From Streptomonospora nanhaiensis (GTDB lineage: Bacteria; Actinomycetota; Actinomycetes; Streptosporangiales; Streptosporangiaceae): a stretch of 64,000 nt of DNA. Location of the stretch: contig NZ_CP113264.1 in the NCBI RefSeq assembly GCF_026642255.1, forward strand, positions 3,472,001-3,536,000, written 5' to 3'. Both the position numbers and the translations under genes were made by a program. The notes below the pieces were generated by a model. That model was not told where the DNA came from. It was given only the letters and a program-made list of their open reading frames with translations, and did not search any database. Below, piece by piece: positions 53,373-64,000 of this stretch (its first letter is position 1; each line of letters opens with the position of its first letter).

Positions 53373-54377
53373 TCAGCCCTCGGGGAGGCGGGCCTTGCGG
53401 CCGGCGTCTCCGAAGCGGCGGGCCAGGCGCTCGAACGCGTCCTCGAGCTCGGGCGGTCCGACGACCTCGAAGTCGGCGTCGAACCGCCCGACGGCGGAGG
53501 CCAGGCCGACCCATGACCACGAACCGAGCACCAGCCGGCAGCGCTCCGGCCCCAGTTCCTCGACCAGCCCGTCGTAGGCGAAGGGGACGACGGACGCGGC
53601 GGGCAGGTCGAGGACGACCTCCCCCCGGCAGGGCCAGTCGGCCGGTCCGCCCGAGCCCCGGAACCTGCCGGTGACGAAGGCGGCCACGTCTCCGCCGGGC
53701 ACCTCGCGCGGGGTGAAGCGCGGACCGTTGGGGGTGCGCGGCGAGATGCGGTCCACGCGGAGGGTCTGCCAGTCGCCGCGCTCCTCCTCCCACGCCAGGA
53801 GGTACCAGCGCCCCCGCCAGGTGACCAGGTGGTGGGGCTGCACCCGGCGCCGGACCACCGCGGTGTCGCCCGGCTCCGAGGCTGACCGGAAGGCGGGGGC
53901 GTAGTCGAGGCGCAGTTCCTCGCGGGCGTGGACGGCGGCGCTGAGCGCCATGAGCAGGCTGCCGTCGGCCCGGGCGGGAACGGCGTCGGGCGGCACGACC
54001 GCTTCGACCCGGATCGGGCGGATCCGCTGGCGCAGGCGTGCGGGCATGACCTGGCGGATGGTGTTGAGCGCGCGTTCCGCGGCCTCCCCGATCCCGGCGC
54101 CGGTCGCGGTGGCCGCCTGGAGCGCCACCGCCAGCGCCACCGCCTGTTCGTCGTCGAACAGCAGCGGGGGCATCTGCGAGCCCGCGTCGAGCCGGTAGCC
54201 GCCGTCGCGCCCCTTGAAGGCCGTGATCGGGTAGCCGAGTTCGCGGAGGCGGTCCACGTCGCGGCGGACCGTGCGCGCACTGACGTCGAGCCGCTCGGCC
54301 AGCTCGTCACCCGACCAGTCCCGGCGGGTCTGGAGCACGGACAGGAGCGCGAGCAGGCGGGCGGACGTTTTCACCAT
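53373..54377 (-). CDS. WYL-domain helix-turn-helix regulator, copy 2
   Basis: The 334-residue protein has an N-terminal winged helix almost the same as that of the regulator at 15150 (ARLLALLSVLQTRRDWSGDELAERLDVSARTVRRDVDRLRELGYPI) and a WYL domain (TWRGRWYLLAWEEERGDWQTLRVDRI). It is divergent from a VOC gene. The operator at 54400-54416 and a CAGGAT six bases before the ATG repeat the geometry at 15107-15150. Autoregulation and control of the VOC gene are likely. Confidence 0.9.
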   Translation of the reverse strand: MVKTSARLLALLSVLQTRRDWSGDELAERLDVSARTVRRDVDRLRELGYPITAFKGRDGGYRLDAGSQMPPLLFDDEQAVALAVALQAATATGAGIGEAAERALNTIRQVMPARLRQRIRPIRVEAVVPPDAVPARADGSLLMALSAAVHAREELRLDYAPAFRSASEPGDTAVVRRRVQPHHLVTWRGRWYLLAWEEERGDWQTLRVDRISPRTPNGPRFTPREVPGGDVAAFVTGRFRGSGGPADWPCRGEVVLDLPAASVVPFAYDGLVEELGPERCRLVLGSWSWVGLASAVGRFDADFEVVGPPELEDAFERLARRFGDAGRKARLPEG

Positions 54378-54399
54378 GGACCCATCCTGCTCGACATAG

Positions 54400-54416
54400 A
54401 GGACACACCCTGTCCT
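54400..54416. promoter_or_regulatory. WYL operator AGGACA-N5-TGTCCT
   Basis: AGGACA (54400-54405) mirrors TGTCCT (54411-54416). Written as AGGAC-N7-GTCCT it is the same core as the site at 15111-15127. Ten bases separate it from the -10 hexamer CAGGAT (54389 to 54384) of the WYL gene. Confidence 0.7.
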
Positions 54417-54485
54417 GTGAGCCTGCGAATGTAGGGCCGCAGGCAGCGAAGGGGCGGGCGCAAACGCGGTCATCGCAGGTCACGA

Positions 54486-54525
54486 CCCCTCGGCGGCGGA
54501 CGTTTTCGTGTCCGCCGCCGAGGGG
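54486..54525. repeat. 16-bp perfect stem between divergent WYL and VOC genes
   Basis: CCCCTCGGCGGCGGAC (54486-54501) pairs with GTCCGCCGCCGAGGGG (54510-54525) around GTTTTCGT. It lies upstream of both genes, where a terminator would not be expected. It might insulate the two promoters or sit in the leader of the VOC gene. Confidence 0.7.
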
Positions 54526-54642
54526 CGCGGCCGTCCACCGCCCCCGACACCCGGCCGTGCACCGCCGCGGCGGCACACGGTCGACTGCCACCGACACCAG
54601 CCGTACAAAGCTCACCCGAGCAGACGAAGACCGGGAGCCACC

Positions 54643-55065
54643 ATGTCCATCACGACCACGACCCACCTGAACTTCCGAGGCGAGGCCCGCGCGGCGCTCG
54701 ACTTCTACCACTCCGTCTTCGGCGGGGACATCGCCGTCGTCACCTACAAGGACACGGGCAACGTGCAGAACCCGGACGAGGCGGACTGGGTGACGTGGGG
54801 CCAGGTGATCGCGGACAACGGCTTCCACGTCATGGCCTACGACGTGCCCTCCCCGATGCCGTGGGACCGGGGCGAGAACGCCGTCTTCGTCTCCGTGCGC
54901 GGGGACGGCACCGAGGAGATCACCGCCCTCTGGGAGAAGCTTGCCGTCGGCTCGACCGTCGTGCAGCCGCTGGAGGCCTCCCCGTGGGCGCCGCTCTACG
55001 GGATGCTCAAGGACCGCTTCGGCATCGTCTGGGTCCTGGACGTCGCGGCTCCGTACAACGGCTGA
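54643..55065 (+). CDS. PhnB-like VOC family protein
   Basis: The 140-residue protein begins MSITTTTHLNFRGEARAALDFYHSVFGGDIAVVTY and ends LYGMLKDRFGIVWVLDVAAPYNG, characteristic of PhnB-type VOC proteins. A catalytic role is unproven in the family. GGGAGCC precedes the ATG. It is divergent from a WYL regulator and followed by two tandem terminators. Confidence 0.9.
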   Translation: MSITTTTHLNFRGEARAALDFYHSVFGGDIAVVTYKDTGNVQNPDEADWVTWGQVIADNGFHVMAYDVPSPMPWDRGENAVFVSVRGDGTEEITALWEKLAVGSTVVQPLEASPWAPLYGMLKDRFGIVWVLDVAAPYNG

Positions 55066-55077
55066 CCTCCGTGTGCC

Positions 55078-55112
55078 GGGGCGGCGGGGCGGGCTGAGCG
55101 CCCCGCCGCCCC
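55078..55112 (+). terminator. First tandem terminator after the VOC gene
   Basis: GGGGCGGCGGGGCG (55078-55091) pairs perfectly with CGCCCCGCCGCCCC (55099-55112) around seven bases. Confidence 0.75.
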
Positions 55113-55116
55113 GGCC

Positions 55117-55143
55117 CCCGTGCCCGCCCGGAGCGGGCACGGG
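55117..55143 (+). terminator. Second tandem terminator after the VOC gene
   Basis: CCCGTGCCCGC (55117-55127) pairs perfectly with GCGGGCACGGG (55133-55143) around CCGGA. Having two strong stems isolates the following reductase gene. Confidence 0.7.
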
Positions 55144-55204
55144 AGCGTCGCCGCCGCAGGCGTGTGCCGTGCGGCTGCCGGAAAGGAAGAGGAACCGGAT
55201 CACT

Positions 55205-56236
55205 GTGAGAACGCGCGAGCTGGGGCGCACCGGCATCGAGGTCAGTGCCTACTGCCTGGGCACCATGATGTTCGGCCGGGTGGGCAACCCCGACCACGAC
55301 GAATGCATCCGTATGACCCACCGGGCACTGGACGCCGGCGTCAACTTCGTCGACACCGCCGACGTGTACGGCTACAGCGAGACCGAGGAGATCGTCGGCA
55401 AGGCCCTCAAGGGCCGACGCGACGAGGTCGTGCTGGCCACCAAGGTCAACGGCCGGATGGGTGAGGGCCCCAACCGGCACGGCAGCTCCCGGCGCTGGAT
55501 CATCGCCGAGGTCGAGCACTCGCTGCGGCGCCTCCGCACCGACTACATCGACCTCTACCAGCTCCACCACCCCGACCCCCGGACCGACATCGAGGAGACG
55601 CTCTCGGCGCTGACCGACCTGGTGCGCAGCGGCAAGGTCCGCGTCGTCGGCTCCTCGAACCTGCCGCCCTCGGAGATCGTGGAGGCGCAGTGGGTGGCCG
55701 AGCGGCGCGCACTCCAGCGGCTGCGCACCGAGCAGCCCACGTACTCCATCCTCAACCGCGGGATCGAGAGGGAGGTCCTGCCGCTCTGCCGCCGCTACGG
55801 CCTGGGCGTGCTGACCTGGGGGCCGCTGTCCTCGGGCCTGCTGACCGGCCGCTACCGCAAGGGCGCCTCCCCCGTGGAGAACGCCAGGATGCACTGGATG
55901 CCCGAGCACCTGACCGACGAGCGCAAGCTCGACGCCGTCGAACAGCTCATCGTGGTGGCCGAGGAGGCCGGGATGTCCCTGGCCCACCTGGCGATGGCCT
56001 TCGTCGCCGCCCACCCCGACGTCAGCTCCGCCATCATCGGCCCCCGCACCATGGAACAGCTGGAGGACCTGCTGGCTGGCGCCGGCGCCGTACTCGGCGA
56101 CGGCGTCCTCGACAGGATCGACGACATCGTCCCGCCCGGGACCGACATCGGCCCCCTCGACGTCTCCTACGACCCGCCCGCCGTCATCCGCCCGGAACTG
56201 CGCAGGCGCCCGGCCGACCAGCGGTCCGCGGCCTGA
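55205..56236 (+). CDS. Aldo/keto reductase (AKR, YghZ/Kv-beta-like)
   Basis: The 343-residue protein starts RTRELGRTGIEVSAYCLGTMMFG and has the tetrad in FVDTADVYGYSETEEIVG, VLATKVNG and DLYQLHHPDP, then GVLTWGPLSSGLLTGRYRKG and SSAIIGPRTMEQLEDLL. The order is that of AKRs that reduce aldehydes and ketones or act as ion-channel beta-like subunits. The start is a GTG at 55205 with AGAGGAA 11 bases upstream. Confidence 0.92.
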   Translation: MRTRELGRTGIEVSAYCLGTMMFGRVGNPDHDECIRMTHRALDAGVNFVDTADVYGYSETEEIVGKALKGRRDEVVLATKVNGRMGEGPNRHGSSRRWIIAEVEHSLRRLRTDYIDLYQLHHPDPRTDIEETLSALTDLVRSGKVRVVGSSNLPPSEIVEAQWVAERRALQRLRTEQPTYSILNRGIEREVLPLCRRYGLGVLTWGPLSSGLLTGRYRKGASPVENARMHWMPEHLTDERKLDAVEQLIVVAEEAGMSLAHLAMAFVAAHPDVSSAIIGPRTMEQLEDLLAGAGAVLGDGVLDRIDDIVPPGTDIGPLDVSYDPPAVIRPELRRRPADQRSAA

Positions 56237-56382
56237 GACCTGCCCGCGTCCCCGGCACGGTCCCGGGGGCGGTCGCGCGCTCTTCCGTGCCCGGCCGTCT
56301 CCCCGGTCCGCCCGACCGGTCGGCACGGGAGCGGGTCCTCCTGCTCCGGTGGGTTCGCCGCCCGACCGGAGAAGGAGGGCCG

Positions 56383-56426
56383 CCGCCTCCGTCCTGGGGC
56401 CTTTCCCAGGCCCCGGACGGAGGCGG
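56383..56426. terminator. Terminator between AKR and gdhA
   Basis: CCGCCTCCGTCC (56383-56394) pairs with GGACGGAGGCGG (56415-56426) and GGGGCCT (56396-56402) with AGGCCCC (56408-56414) around TTCCC, with one bulged T. It ends three bases from the gdhA stop and serves convergent genes. Confidence 0.8.
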
Positions 56427-56429
56427 TGC

Positions 56430-59137
<2,708 letters not shown>

Positions 59138-59275
59138 GCCGCGCCCGCGAGCGCCGGGGGCGGCGCCGCGCGACACGTGAGCCCCGTCCCCGGGGACGCC
59201 GTGCCTTCCGGCGCACCGGACGGTCCCGCCCGGACGGCCCGCGGGCCCGCCGCGCCGTCGCCCTCCCCGTCGCCC

Positions 59276-60976
59276 TCACCCGGCGGCCCGTCCGCGGAGG
59301 AGGTCCAGTCGGCGGCGCACGGAGTCGGCCGCGGCACGGGCCGCGGGCGTGGGCGCGCGGCCGTTGCGCACGGGTGGGAGCGCCGGTTCGCGGCGGTCCC
59401 CGGCGAGGGAGGCGCGCATGAGCGCGAGGACCGCGGGATCCGTCTCCCCGGCCTCCCCGGCGCCGCCGGTGCCAGGACCGTCCAGCGGGGCCCCGGCCGG
59501 GTCCTCCGCGGCCCGCACGGGCCCCTCGGGCCGGGCGGGCCGGGCGGGACTCCCGGGCGGATCACCGCCCGTGCGGGCCGTCCCCGCACCGGGGTCCCGG
59601 CGCGGGTGGATGATCTCGCCGGGCACGCTCCGGCAGGCCCCGCCGCACACACGGCAGCTCCCGCCCGGGACGTTGCGCACGCCCGGGTGGTCGGGGCAGG
59701 TGCGCGGCGCCGCGCCGTCGGGGCCGACGGCGAACCCGGGCGGCTCGGCGAACGCGTCCCCGGGGTCCGGACGCCGGGGATCGGGTACCCCCTGCGCGAG
59801 CCGGGCCGTGCGCGGCGCGGGAGCCCACGGCGGGGCCGGGGCGCCTCCGCCGCCGCGCCGCACGCCCGCGCCGAGGCGGCCGTTCAGGAACCCGCGCGCG
59901 TCCTCCACGCCGCCCAGGCGGCGCATGAGCGCCGGGAACGGGCTGCGCAGGGTCTCCGCGCCCTCCAGCAGCGCGCCCAGCTCGGCCGTGCGCATCCCCT
60001 GTCCGGCGAGCCGGTCGAGGGCACCGGCCAGGGCCTCGCGGTCCGGGCCGGGGCGGCGCAGCACCGAGTCCGGTATCCGGGCGAGGAGGCTCCGGGCGAG
60101 CCCTCGCGGCCCCGGGGCGGTCACCCTTTCCGGTGCGGGGTCCGGTATCCGCTCCTGAGGACCGCCTCGCGTCGGCGCGCCGGGAGTCCCCGGGTCCGGT
60201 GCGGGTCCGGGGACCCGTTCCGGGCCGACCACGGGCGCTTGCACCGGCACCGGCAGGGGACGGACCCCTCGCGCGTACGCCCGGGCGGCCACCCGCCCTG
60301 TGGTGGCGCTCCCGCGGACGGAGCGCCGGATCGGGGAGGGGTCTGCAGGGGAAAGGTCTACAGGTCGTTCTGACCTGTCGGCCGGATCAGGATGAACGGT
60401 CGTTCGCACCGGAGGACAGGGGCGGGAGGCCGGGGACAACGGCTCCTCCCCCAGCACCCGGCGCACGCGGTTGACCTCCTCCAGCGCCTGGGCGGTGTAC
60501 GCCTGCGCGGGGATCAGCAGCTCCAGCACCGGCGGGAGCCGGTCGGGCCACCGGCGCCCGGCGGCGATGTCGGCGCGGAAGAACAGGCGCGCCTGCGACG
60601 GGCCGAGCCTGCGCACCAGGCCCGCGCCGACGAGGTCGTGGAGCGCCCGTTTGACGGTGGAGGCGCTCATCGTCCCGCCGGAGCGCTCCGCGATCGTGTC
60701 GAGGTACAGGTAGCACCAGCGCCCGTCCGCGTCGGCGGCGTCGGCGATGATCGCCGCGACGGTGTGCGCGCGGGTGCTGGGCAGCAGGCCCGCCCTGAGG
60801 GCGTCGGTGATCCAGAGCGAGGGCATGAAGCCGATACCGCGCATGGCGCCCGGGGTGCGCCGGCGCGGACCGACGGGCCCCGGCGGGGGCTGCGACGCCT
60901 GCGTCGCCGTGTCCGAAGGAGACGACATGCGGGATATGGCCGTGACATCGGGGCCGAGTTGGATACACTCCACCAC
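59276..60976 (-). CDS. Large HTH protein with a Cys-rich segment, possible replication-type protein
   Basis: The 566-residue protein has an N-terminal winged helix (about residues 45-140: FMPSLWITDALRAGLLPSTRAHTVAAIIADAA, SASTVKRALHDLVGAGLVRRLG), a long Pro/Arg/Gly-rich middle, and a Cys-rich stretch CPDHPGVRNVPGGSCRVCGGAC near residue 470. Such winged-helix and HPG-Cys combinations occur in replication or regulatory proteins of actinobacterial plasmids and integrative elements, but no integrase or repeats accompany it. I choose the GTG at 60976, with AGGAAGG six bases upstream. Confidence 0.65.
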   Translation of the reverse strand: MVECIQLGPDVTAISRMSSPSDTATQASQPPPGPVGPRRRTPGAMRGIGFMPSLWITDALRAGLLPSTRAHTVAAIIADAADADGRWCYLYLDTIAERSGGTMSASTVKRALHDLVGAGLVRRLGPSQARLFFRADIAAGRRWPDRLPPVLELLIPAQAYTAQALEEVNRVRRVLGEEPLSPASRPCPPVRTTVHPDPADRSERPVDLSPADPSPIRRSVRGSATTGRVAARAYARGVRPLPVPVQAPVVGPERVPGPAPDPGTPGAPTRGGPQERIPDPAPERVTAPGPRGLARSLLARIPDSVLRRPGPDREALAGALDRLAGQGMRTAELGALLEGAETLRSPFPALMRRLGGVEDARGFLNGRLGAGVRRGGGGAPAPPWAPAPRTARLAQGVPDPRRPDPGDAFAEPPGFAVGPDGAAPRTCPDHPGVRNVPGGSCRVCGGACRSVPGEIIHPRRDPGAGTARTGGDPPGSPARPARPEGPVRAAEDPAGAPLDGPGTGGAGEAGETDPAVLALMRASLAGDRREPALPPVRNGRAPTPAARAAADSVRRRLDLLRGRAAG

Positions 60977-61158
60977 TAGCCGCCTTCCTGATGAGACCAG
61001 GTTGGGGGTCAGAGCCCGGCAGGTGCTACCAACACCGATGTCGGGCTCGACTGCTTTCGGGACCCAGAGTAGTGGAGCGAACACGGGTTCGGGTGCGGCT
61101 GTGGAAAACCCTCCCGGCCTTCCTTCGCACGTCCCGGAGCTCTCCGCCCGGGACCGGG

Positions 61159-61536
61159 TCAGCGGCCCGGTCGGCGCAACCGCGCGCGGAGTCTCCCCAG
61201 GCGGTCGGCGTTGCGGCCCTTCCAGCCCTCGGCCCGGGCACGGCGCTCCAGGCTGCACTCGACGTGCACGCCCAGCGGCCCGTCCGGCCACTTGCGCCAC
61301 ACCCCGGGCCTCCTGCGTTCGGCCCGCTCCTGCGCCGCCGCGCCCGAGTCTGCGTCCGCGCCCCCGCGTCCGGCGGCCAGCGCGGTCGCCGCGACCCGCC
61401 GGTCGGCCCTCCTGGCGATGCGCTTGGACAGGGGGATGTTGCGGCGCGAACTCTTGTCGTTCTCGCCGTAGTTGTTGCGGCGGTCCCTGGCGTAGCTCAG
61501 GGCCTTCTTCTCCCGCGGTGACCTTCGACGCGGCAC
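61159..61536 (-). CDS. Conserved basic hypothetical protein
   Basis: The 125-residue protein is very rich in Arg and Lys. Its N-terminus PRRRSPREKKALSYARDRRNNYGENDKSSRRNIPLSKRI matches small conserved actinobacterial proteins of unknown role, as does VWRKWPDGPLGVHVE near the end. Nucleic-acid binding is plausible from charge alone. GGGGAGGG precedes the GTG at 61536. It lies upstream of the large HTH gene on the same strand (182 bp). Confidence 0.75.
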   Translation of the reverse strand: MPRRRSPREKKALSYARDRRNNYGENDKSSRRNIPLSKRIARRADRRVAATALAAGRGGADADSGAAAQERAERRRPGVWRKWPDGPLGVHVECSLERRARAEGWKGRNADRLGRLRARLRRPGR

Positions 61537-61619
61537 GAGCCCTCCCCCTCCACCGACCCCGACTGTAGGTTCGACGCATCCCCGCCGCCACAGGTTTTCC
61601 GTGCACCCCGAGGAGAGCG

Positions 61620-62453
61620 ATGCCCGCTGCTGCCGGCCCCGACGACGACGCCCGCGAAGACGCGCACCGGCTCGACGGCGGGATGATGAACACGGTCTTC
61701 CGGGACGGCGGCCGCGTCGTGCGCACCGCCACCCCCGCGTCCCCCGCCCTCCACACCCACCTGCGGGCCCTGGCCGACACCGGCTACCGGGGCGCCCCGC
61801 TCCCCCTCCGGCTGCGCGGGGACGGCCGCGAGGAGCTGACCTTCGTGGAGGGCGACGTGGCCCTGCCGCCCTTCCCCGACTGGGTGCGCACCGAGCCGGC
61901 CCTGCGCTCGGCCGCGGCGCTGCTGCGCCGCTACCACGAGGCCGCGTCCCGTGTCGGCGTGGACGCCACCGCGCCGTGGGCCTCGGGGGCGGCCGGACTG
62001 GCCGATCCCGAGGGCGGGCCGATCCTGTGCCACAACGACCCCTGCGCGGAGAACCTCGTCTTCCGCGACGGACGCGCCGAGGCCCTGATCGACTTCGACC
62101 TCGCCGCGCCCGGAAGACCGGTGTGGGACGTGGCCGCCCTGGCCTACTACCTGGTCCCCGCCCTCGACCCGGTCTCCGCCGCCGGGACCTGGAGCGAGGG
62201 CGCGGACGTGCCCCGCCGGCTCCGATCGGCCGCCGACGCCTACGGCCTCGCCCGCGGGGACCGCGCCGCCCTCCCCGGCGTGATCGAGCAGTACGCGGCC
62301 GTGGCCCGGACGTTCGTGGCGGCACGCGCGGACGGCGGCGAGGAGGCGTTCGTCCGCGCCCTGGAGCGGTCCGGGGGCTGGGACCGCTGGGACCGCCGCC
62401 AGACCTGGCTCGCCGAGCAGCGCCCGGTGTTCACCCGGGCCCTCCTCGACTGA
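61620..62453 (+). CDS. Aminoglycoside phosphotransferase (APH) family protein
   Basis: The 277-residue protein has the kinase catalytic loop ILCHNDPCAENLVF (His-Asn-Asp with the downstream Asn) near residue 140 and the metal-binding DFD in ALIDFDLAAPGRPVWDVAALAYYL. The family phosphorylates antibiotics or small metabolites; the true substrate is not predictable. GAGGAGAGC precedes the ATG. It is divergent from the basic hypothetical gene (83 bp). Confidence 0.9.
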   Translation: MPAAAGPDDDAREDAHRLDGGMMNTVFRDGGRVVRTATPASPALHTHLRALADTGYRGAPLPLRLRGDGREELTFVEGDVALPPFPDWVRTEPALRSAAALLRRYHEAASRVGVDATAPWASGAAGLADPEGGPILCHNDPCAENLVFRDGRAEALIDFDLAAPGRPVWDVAALAYYLVPALDPVSAAGTWSEGADVPRRLRSAADAYGLARGDRAALPGVIEQYAAVARTFVAARADGGEEAFVRALERSGGWDRWDRRQTWLAEQRPVFTRALLD

Positions 62454-62562
62454 CGCGGGCGCGGCCCGCGCCGGGTCCTCCACCGATCCGAGGGGAGACG
62501 GTCGGCTCCACGACGACATTCGTACAAGACCGGTGCCTGCCGGCCCGTGCACCATCGGGCGC

Positions 62563-63396
62563 ATGACCGAGTACGACGCCGAGCCCGCGCACGGAATGCA
62601 TGTGGTCCACGACGGCCCCCGGCAGGGGGCGCCGCTGCTGCTCATCCACGGATCGGGAGCCTCGGGCGGCTCCTGGAGCAGGATGGTCCCGGCCCTCGCC
62701 GAACACCACCACGTCCTCCGGATCGACCTCCCGGGCTGCGGCCAATCACCGCCTGCGGCGTCCTATGACGTGTCCGTGCAGGCAGGCCGGGTGGCGGAGC
62801 TCCTCGACGGCCTCGGCCTCCGTTCCGTCACCGTGGCCGGACACTCCAGCGGCGGCTATGTCGCCACCGCGCTCGCCGAACGGCGTCCCGACCTGGTCGG
62901 CTCGATCGCCCTGATCAGCTGCGGTCCGAGCGTCGACGCGCTCCTTCCGCAGCCGCTCCTCCTCCGGGCCCTGCTGGGCCCGCCTCTCGGTCCGCTCCTG
63001 TGGTCGAGGCGCTCGGACGCGATGATCCGCAAGGGGATCAGGGCGACCGCTGTCCGTCCGGTGGATGTCCCGGACGACATGGTCGCCGAGGCGCGGGGGA
63101 CCGCGTACCGCACGTTCAGGACGGTGCTGCGCCGGAACACGGAGTACATCGCCGAGCGGAGCGTGCCCGAGCGCCTGGCTGCCCTCGGCGTTCCAGTGCT
63201 GGTGGTCTTCGGCGCCGCCGATCCCCGTTGGGAGCCGTTGTCGGCGCACCGGTACGACGCGGTGCCGAACGCAAGGGTCGAGCGGTTGTCCGGCGTCGGA
63301 CACATGCCCGTGCTCGAAGCGCCCGAGGCGACCGGCGAGCTGCTCCTCGAGTTCACCGCGGCAGAGCGCCGGCACGCCGTCCCCGACGAGGCCTAG
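62563..63396 (+). CDS. Alpha/beta hydrolase
   Basis: The 277-residue protein has LLLIHGSGASGGSW (oxyanion hole), the nucleophile VAGHSSGGYVA near residue 97, acid VVFGAADPRWEP and catalytic His in GVGHMPVLEAPE. Upstream lies ATTCGTACAAGACCGG (62518-62533), a pattern often seen where AraC-type proteins bind. Its TAG stop is the first three bases of the -10-like TAGGAT of the next gene, an AraC regulator. Confidence 0.9.
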   Translation: MTEYDAEPAHGMHVVHDGPRQGAPLLLIHGSGASGGSWSRMVPALAEHHHVLRIDLPGCGQSPPAASYDVSVQAGRVAELLDGLGLRSVTVAGHSSGGYVATALAERRPDLVGSIALISCGPSVDALLPQPLLLRALLGPPLGPLLWSRRSDAMIRKGIRATAVRPVDVPDDMVAEARGTAYRTFRTVLRRNTEYIAERSVPERLAALGVPVLVVFGAADPRWEPLSAHRYDAVPNARVERLSGVGHMPVLEAPEATGELLLEFTAAERRHAVPDEA

Positions 63397-63405
63397 GATC
63401 TTCCC

Positions 63406-64000
63406 ATGCCGCAGACAGGGGCGCCACCCGGCTGGGGGCTCGCGGACATCGCCGTCCCGCTCCCGTCGGATCGGCTGCCGGGCAGCAGCATGGCCGGGTT
63501 CCGCTACCGTGCCTCCGTGTTCACGGACGTCGCCATGGTCGCGCACCCCTCCGTCAGCCTGTTCATCGACCTGAGCGAGGGGGAGGGCCCCGTCTACCGC
63601 ACCCGTGGACGATCCAGGCGCGGCAGTGTCGTGGTCGGACTCGTCCCCGGCGACCTCCGGACCGGTGGCTTGAGGGGCGAGTGCCTCCAGATCCGGCTGG
63701 ATCCGGCCGCAGCGGGTGCGGTGCTCGGCACGGCGACCGGGCTCACCGGGTCCGTGGTGTCCCTCGCGGACGTCTGGGGCCGCGACGCCGGACGGGCAGA
63801 GGACAGGCTGCGCGCCGCCGCGTCGTGGGACGAACGGTTCACGATCGCGGGGGAGATCCTCGGCCGGCGGCTGCACGCCCGCCCAGCGGTCGACCCGGAG
63901 GTCGCCTTCGCCTGGCGGCAGGTGCGCTCCAGCCGGGGGCGGGCGCGGGTCGACGGCCTCGCGGACGAGGTCGGCTGGAGCCGCAAGCGCCTGTCGGCCC
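63406..64000 (+). CDS. AraC family regulator (3' end outside the window)
   Basis: About 198 residues are present. The N-terminal part is a cupin-like sensing region (SVSLFIDLSEGEGPVYRTRG, LQIRLDPAAAGAVLG), and the first AraC helix-turn-helix begins at the edge (RGRARVDGLADEVGWSRKRLSA). TAGGAT ends six bases before the ATG, suggesting a leaderless mRNA. It follows the hydrolase by nine bases and probably controls it. Confidence 0.85.
   Translation, partial: MPQTGAPPGWGLADIAVPLPSDRLPGSSMAGFRYRASVFTDVAMVAHPSVSLFIDLSEGEGPVYRTRGRSRRGSVVVGLVPGDLRTGGLRGECLQIRLDPAAAGAVLGTATGLTGSVVSLADVWGRDAGRAEDRLRAAASWDERFTIAGEILGRRLHARPAVDPEVAFAWRQVRSSRGRARVDGLADEVGWSRKRLSA

Noticed and set aside
59276..61780. An 834-codon version of the large HTH protein
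   Set aside because: The upstream extension crosses the basic hypothetical gene in another frame; a GTG at 60976 has a good Shine-Dalgarno and fits better.

Overview
The window is very GC-rich DNA with many GTG and TTG starts, few Shine-Dalgarno-less exceptions other than an apparent leaderless class, and protein families typical of filamentous actinobacteria (HelR, DHA2 pumps, WYL regulators, DUF4097, YiaA/YiaB, winged-helix AlkZ-like, GAP/Sap, DrrC-type UvrA). The protein set looks most like Nocardiopsis or a close relative; that assignment is inference from family resemblance. I see no tRNA, rRNA, CRISPR array, insertion sequence or phage module. The region reads as an accessory chromosomal arm: about 63 short transcription units, roughly a dozen local regulators, and many stress or resistance functions.

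Layout. 1-3.9 kb: the 5' part of helR (rifamycin resistance) on the minus strand with a rifamycin-associated element in its promoter, a DUF4291 gene, and a serine hydrolase divergent from its TetR regulator. 3.9-11 kb: a fused aminodeoxychorismate synthase, a SHOCT protein, two tandem sugar-porter genes that share blocks of identical DNA, and biotin synthase. 11-17 kb: YiaA/YiaB-type protein, FAD oxidoreductase, dimethylargininase, alpha/beta hydrolase, RidA, a WYL regulator and a GNAT-like gene. 17-25 kb: Gfo/Idh oxidoreductase, a NarL-type two-component system followed by a DUF4097 protein, a FhuF-like iron-sulfur protein, a methyltransferase and a VOC protein. 25-29 kb: a helix-turn-helix/DUF4180 couplet, a methyltransferase, and an old-yellow-enzyme gene under a MarR regulator.

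29.5-45 kb holds transport and defence-like units: a DHA2 efflux pump behind a short leader peptide, a macrodomain protein, a GAP-family membrane protein with its TetR, an orphan sensor domain, LysR/EamA, an ABC exporter behind a promoter with a MerR-type 19-bp spacer, a maltose-type acetyltransferase, TetR/AlkZ-like and TetR/acyltransferase pairs. 45.9-53 kb: a DrrC-like UvrA ATPase divergent from a TetR, a methyltransferase, a CatB-type acetyltransferase, a cupin, a GlxA-type regulator and an aldo/keto reductase. 53-64 kb: a second WYL regulator divergent from a VOC protein, another aldo/keto reductase, glutamate dehydrogenase, a Gfo/Idh protein, a 566-residue HTH protein with a Cys-rich segment, an aminoglycoside-phosphotransferase-family gene, an alpha/beta hydrolase and the start of an AraC regulator cut by the window edge.

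The most interesting signals are regulatory: (i) the helR element contains two back-to-back promoters sharing a -35 region, the outward one running straight into an intrinsic terminator; (ii) two paralogous WYL genes carry the same operator/-10/start geometry; (iii) a leader peptide with flanking hairpins precedes the DHA2 pump; (iv) a MerR-type promoter precedes the ABC exporter without a MerR gene nearby; (v) many genes have a -10-like hexamer ending 6-7 nt before the start codon, suggesting leaderless mRNAs.
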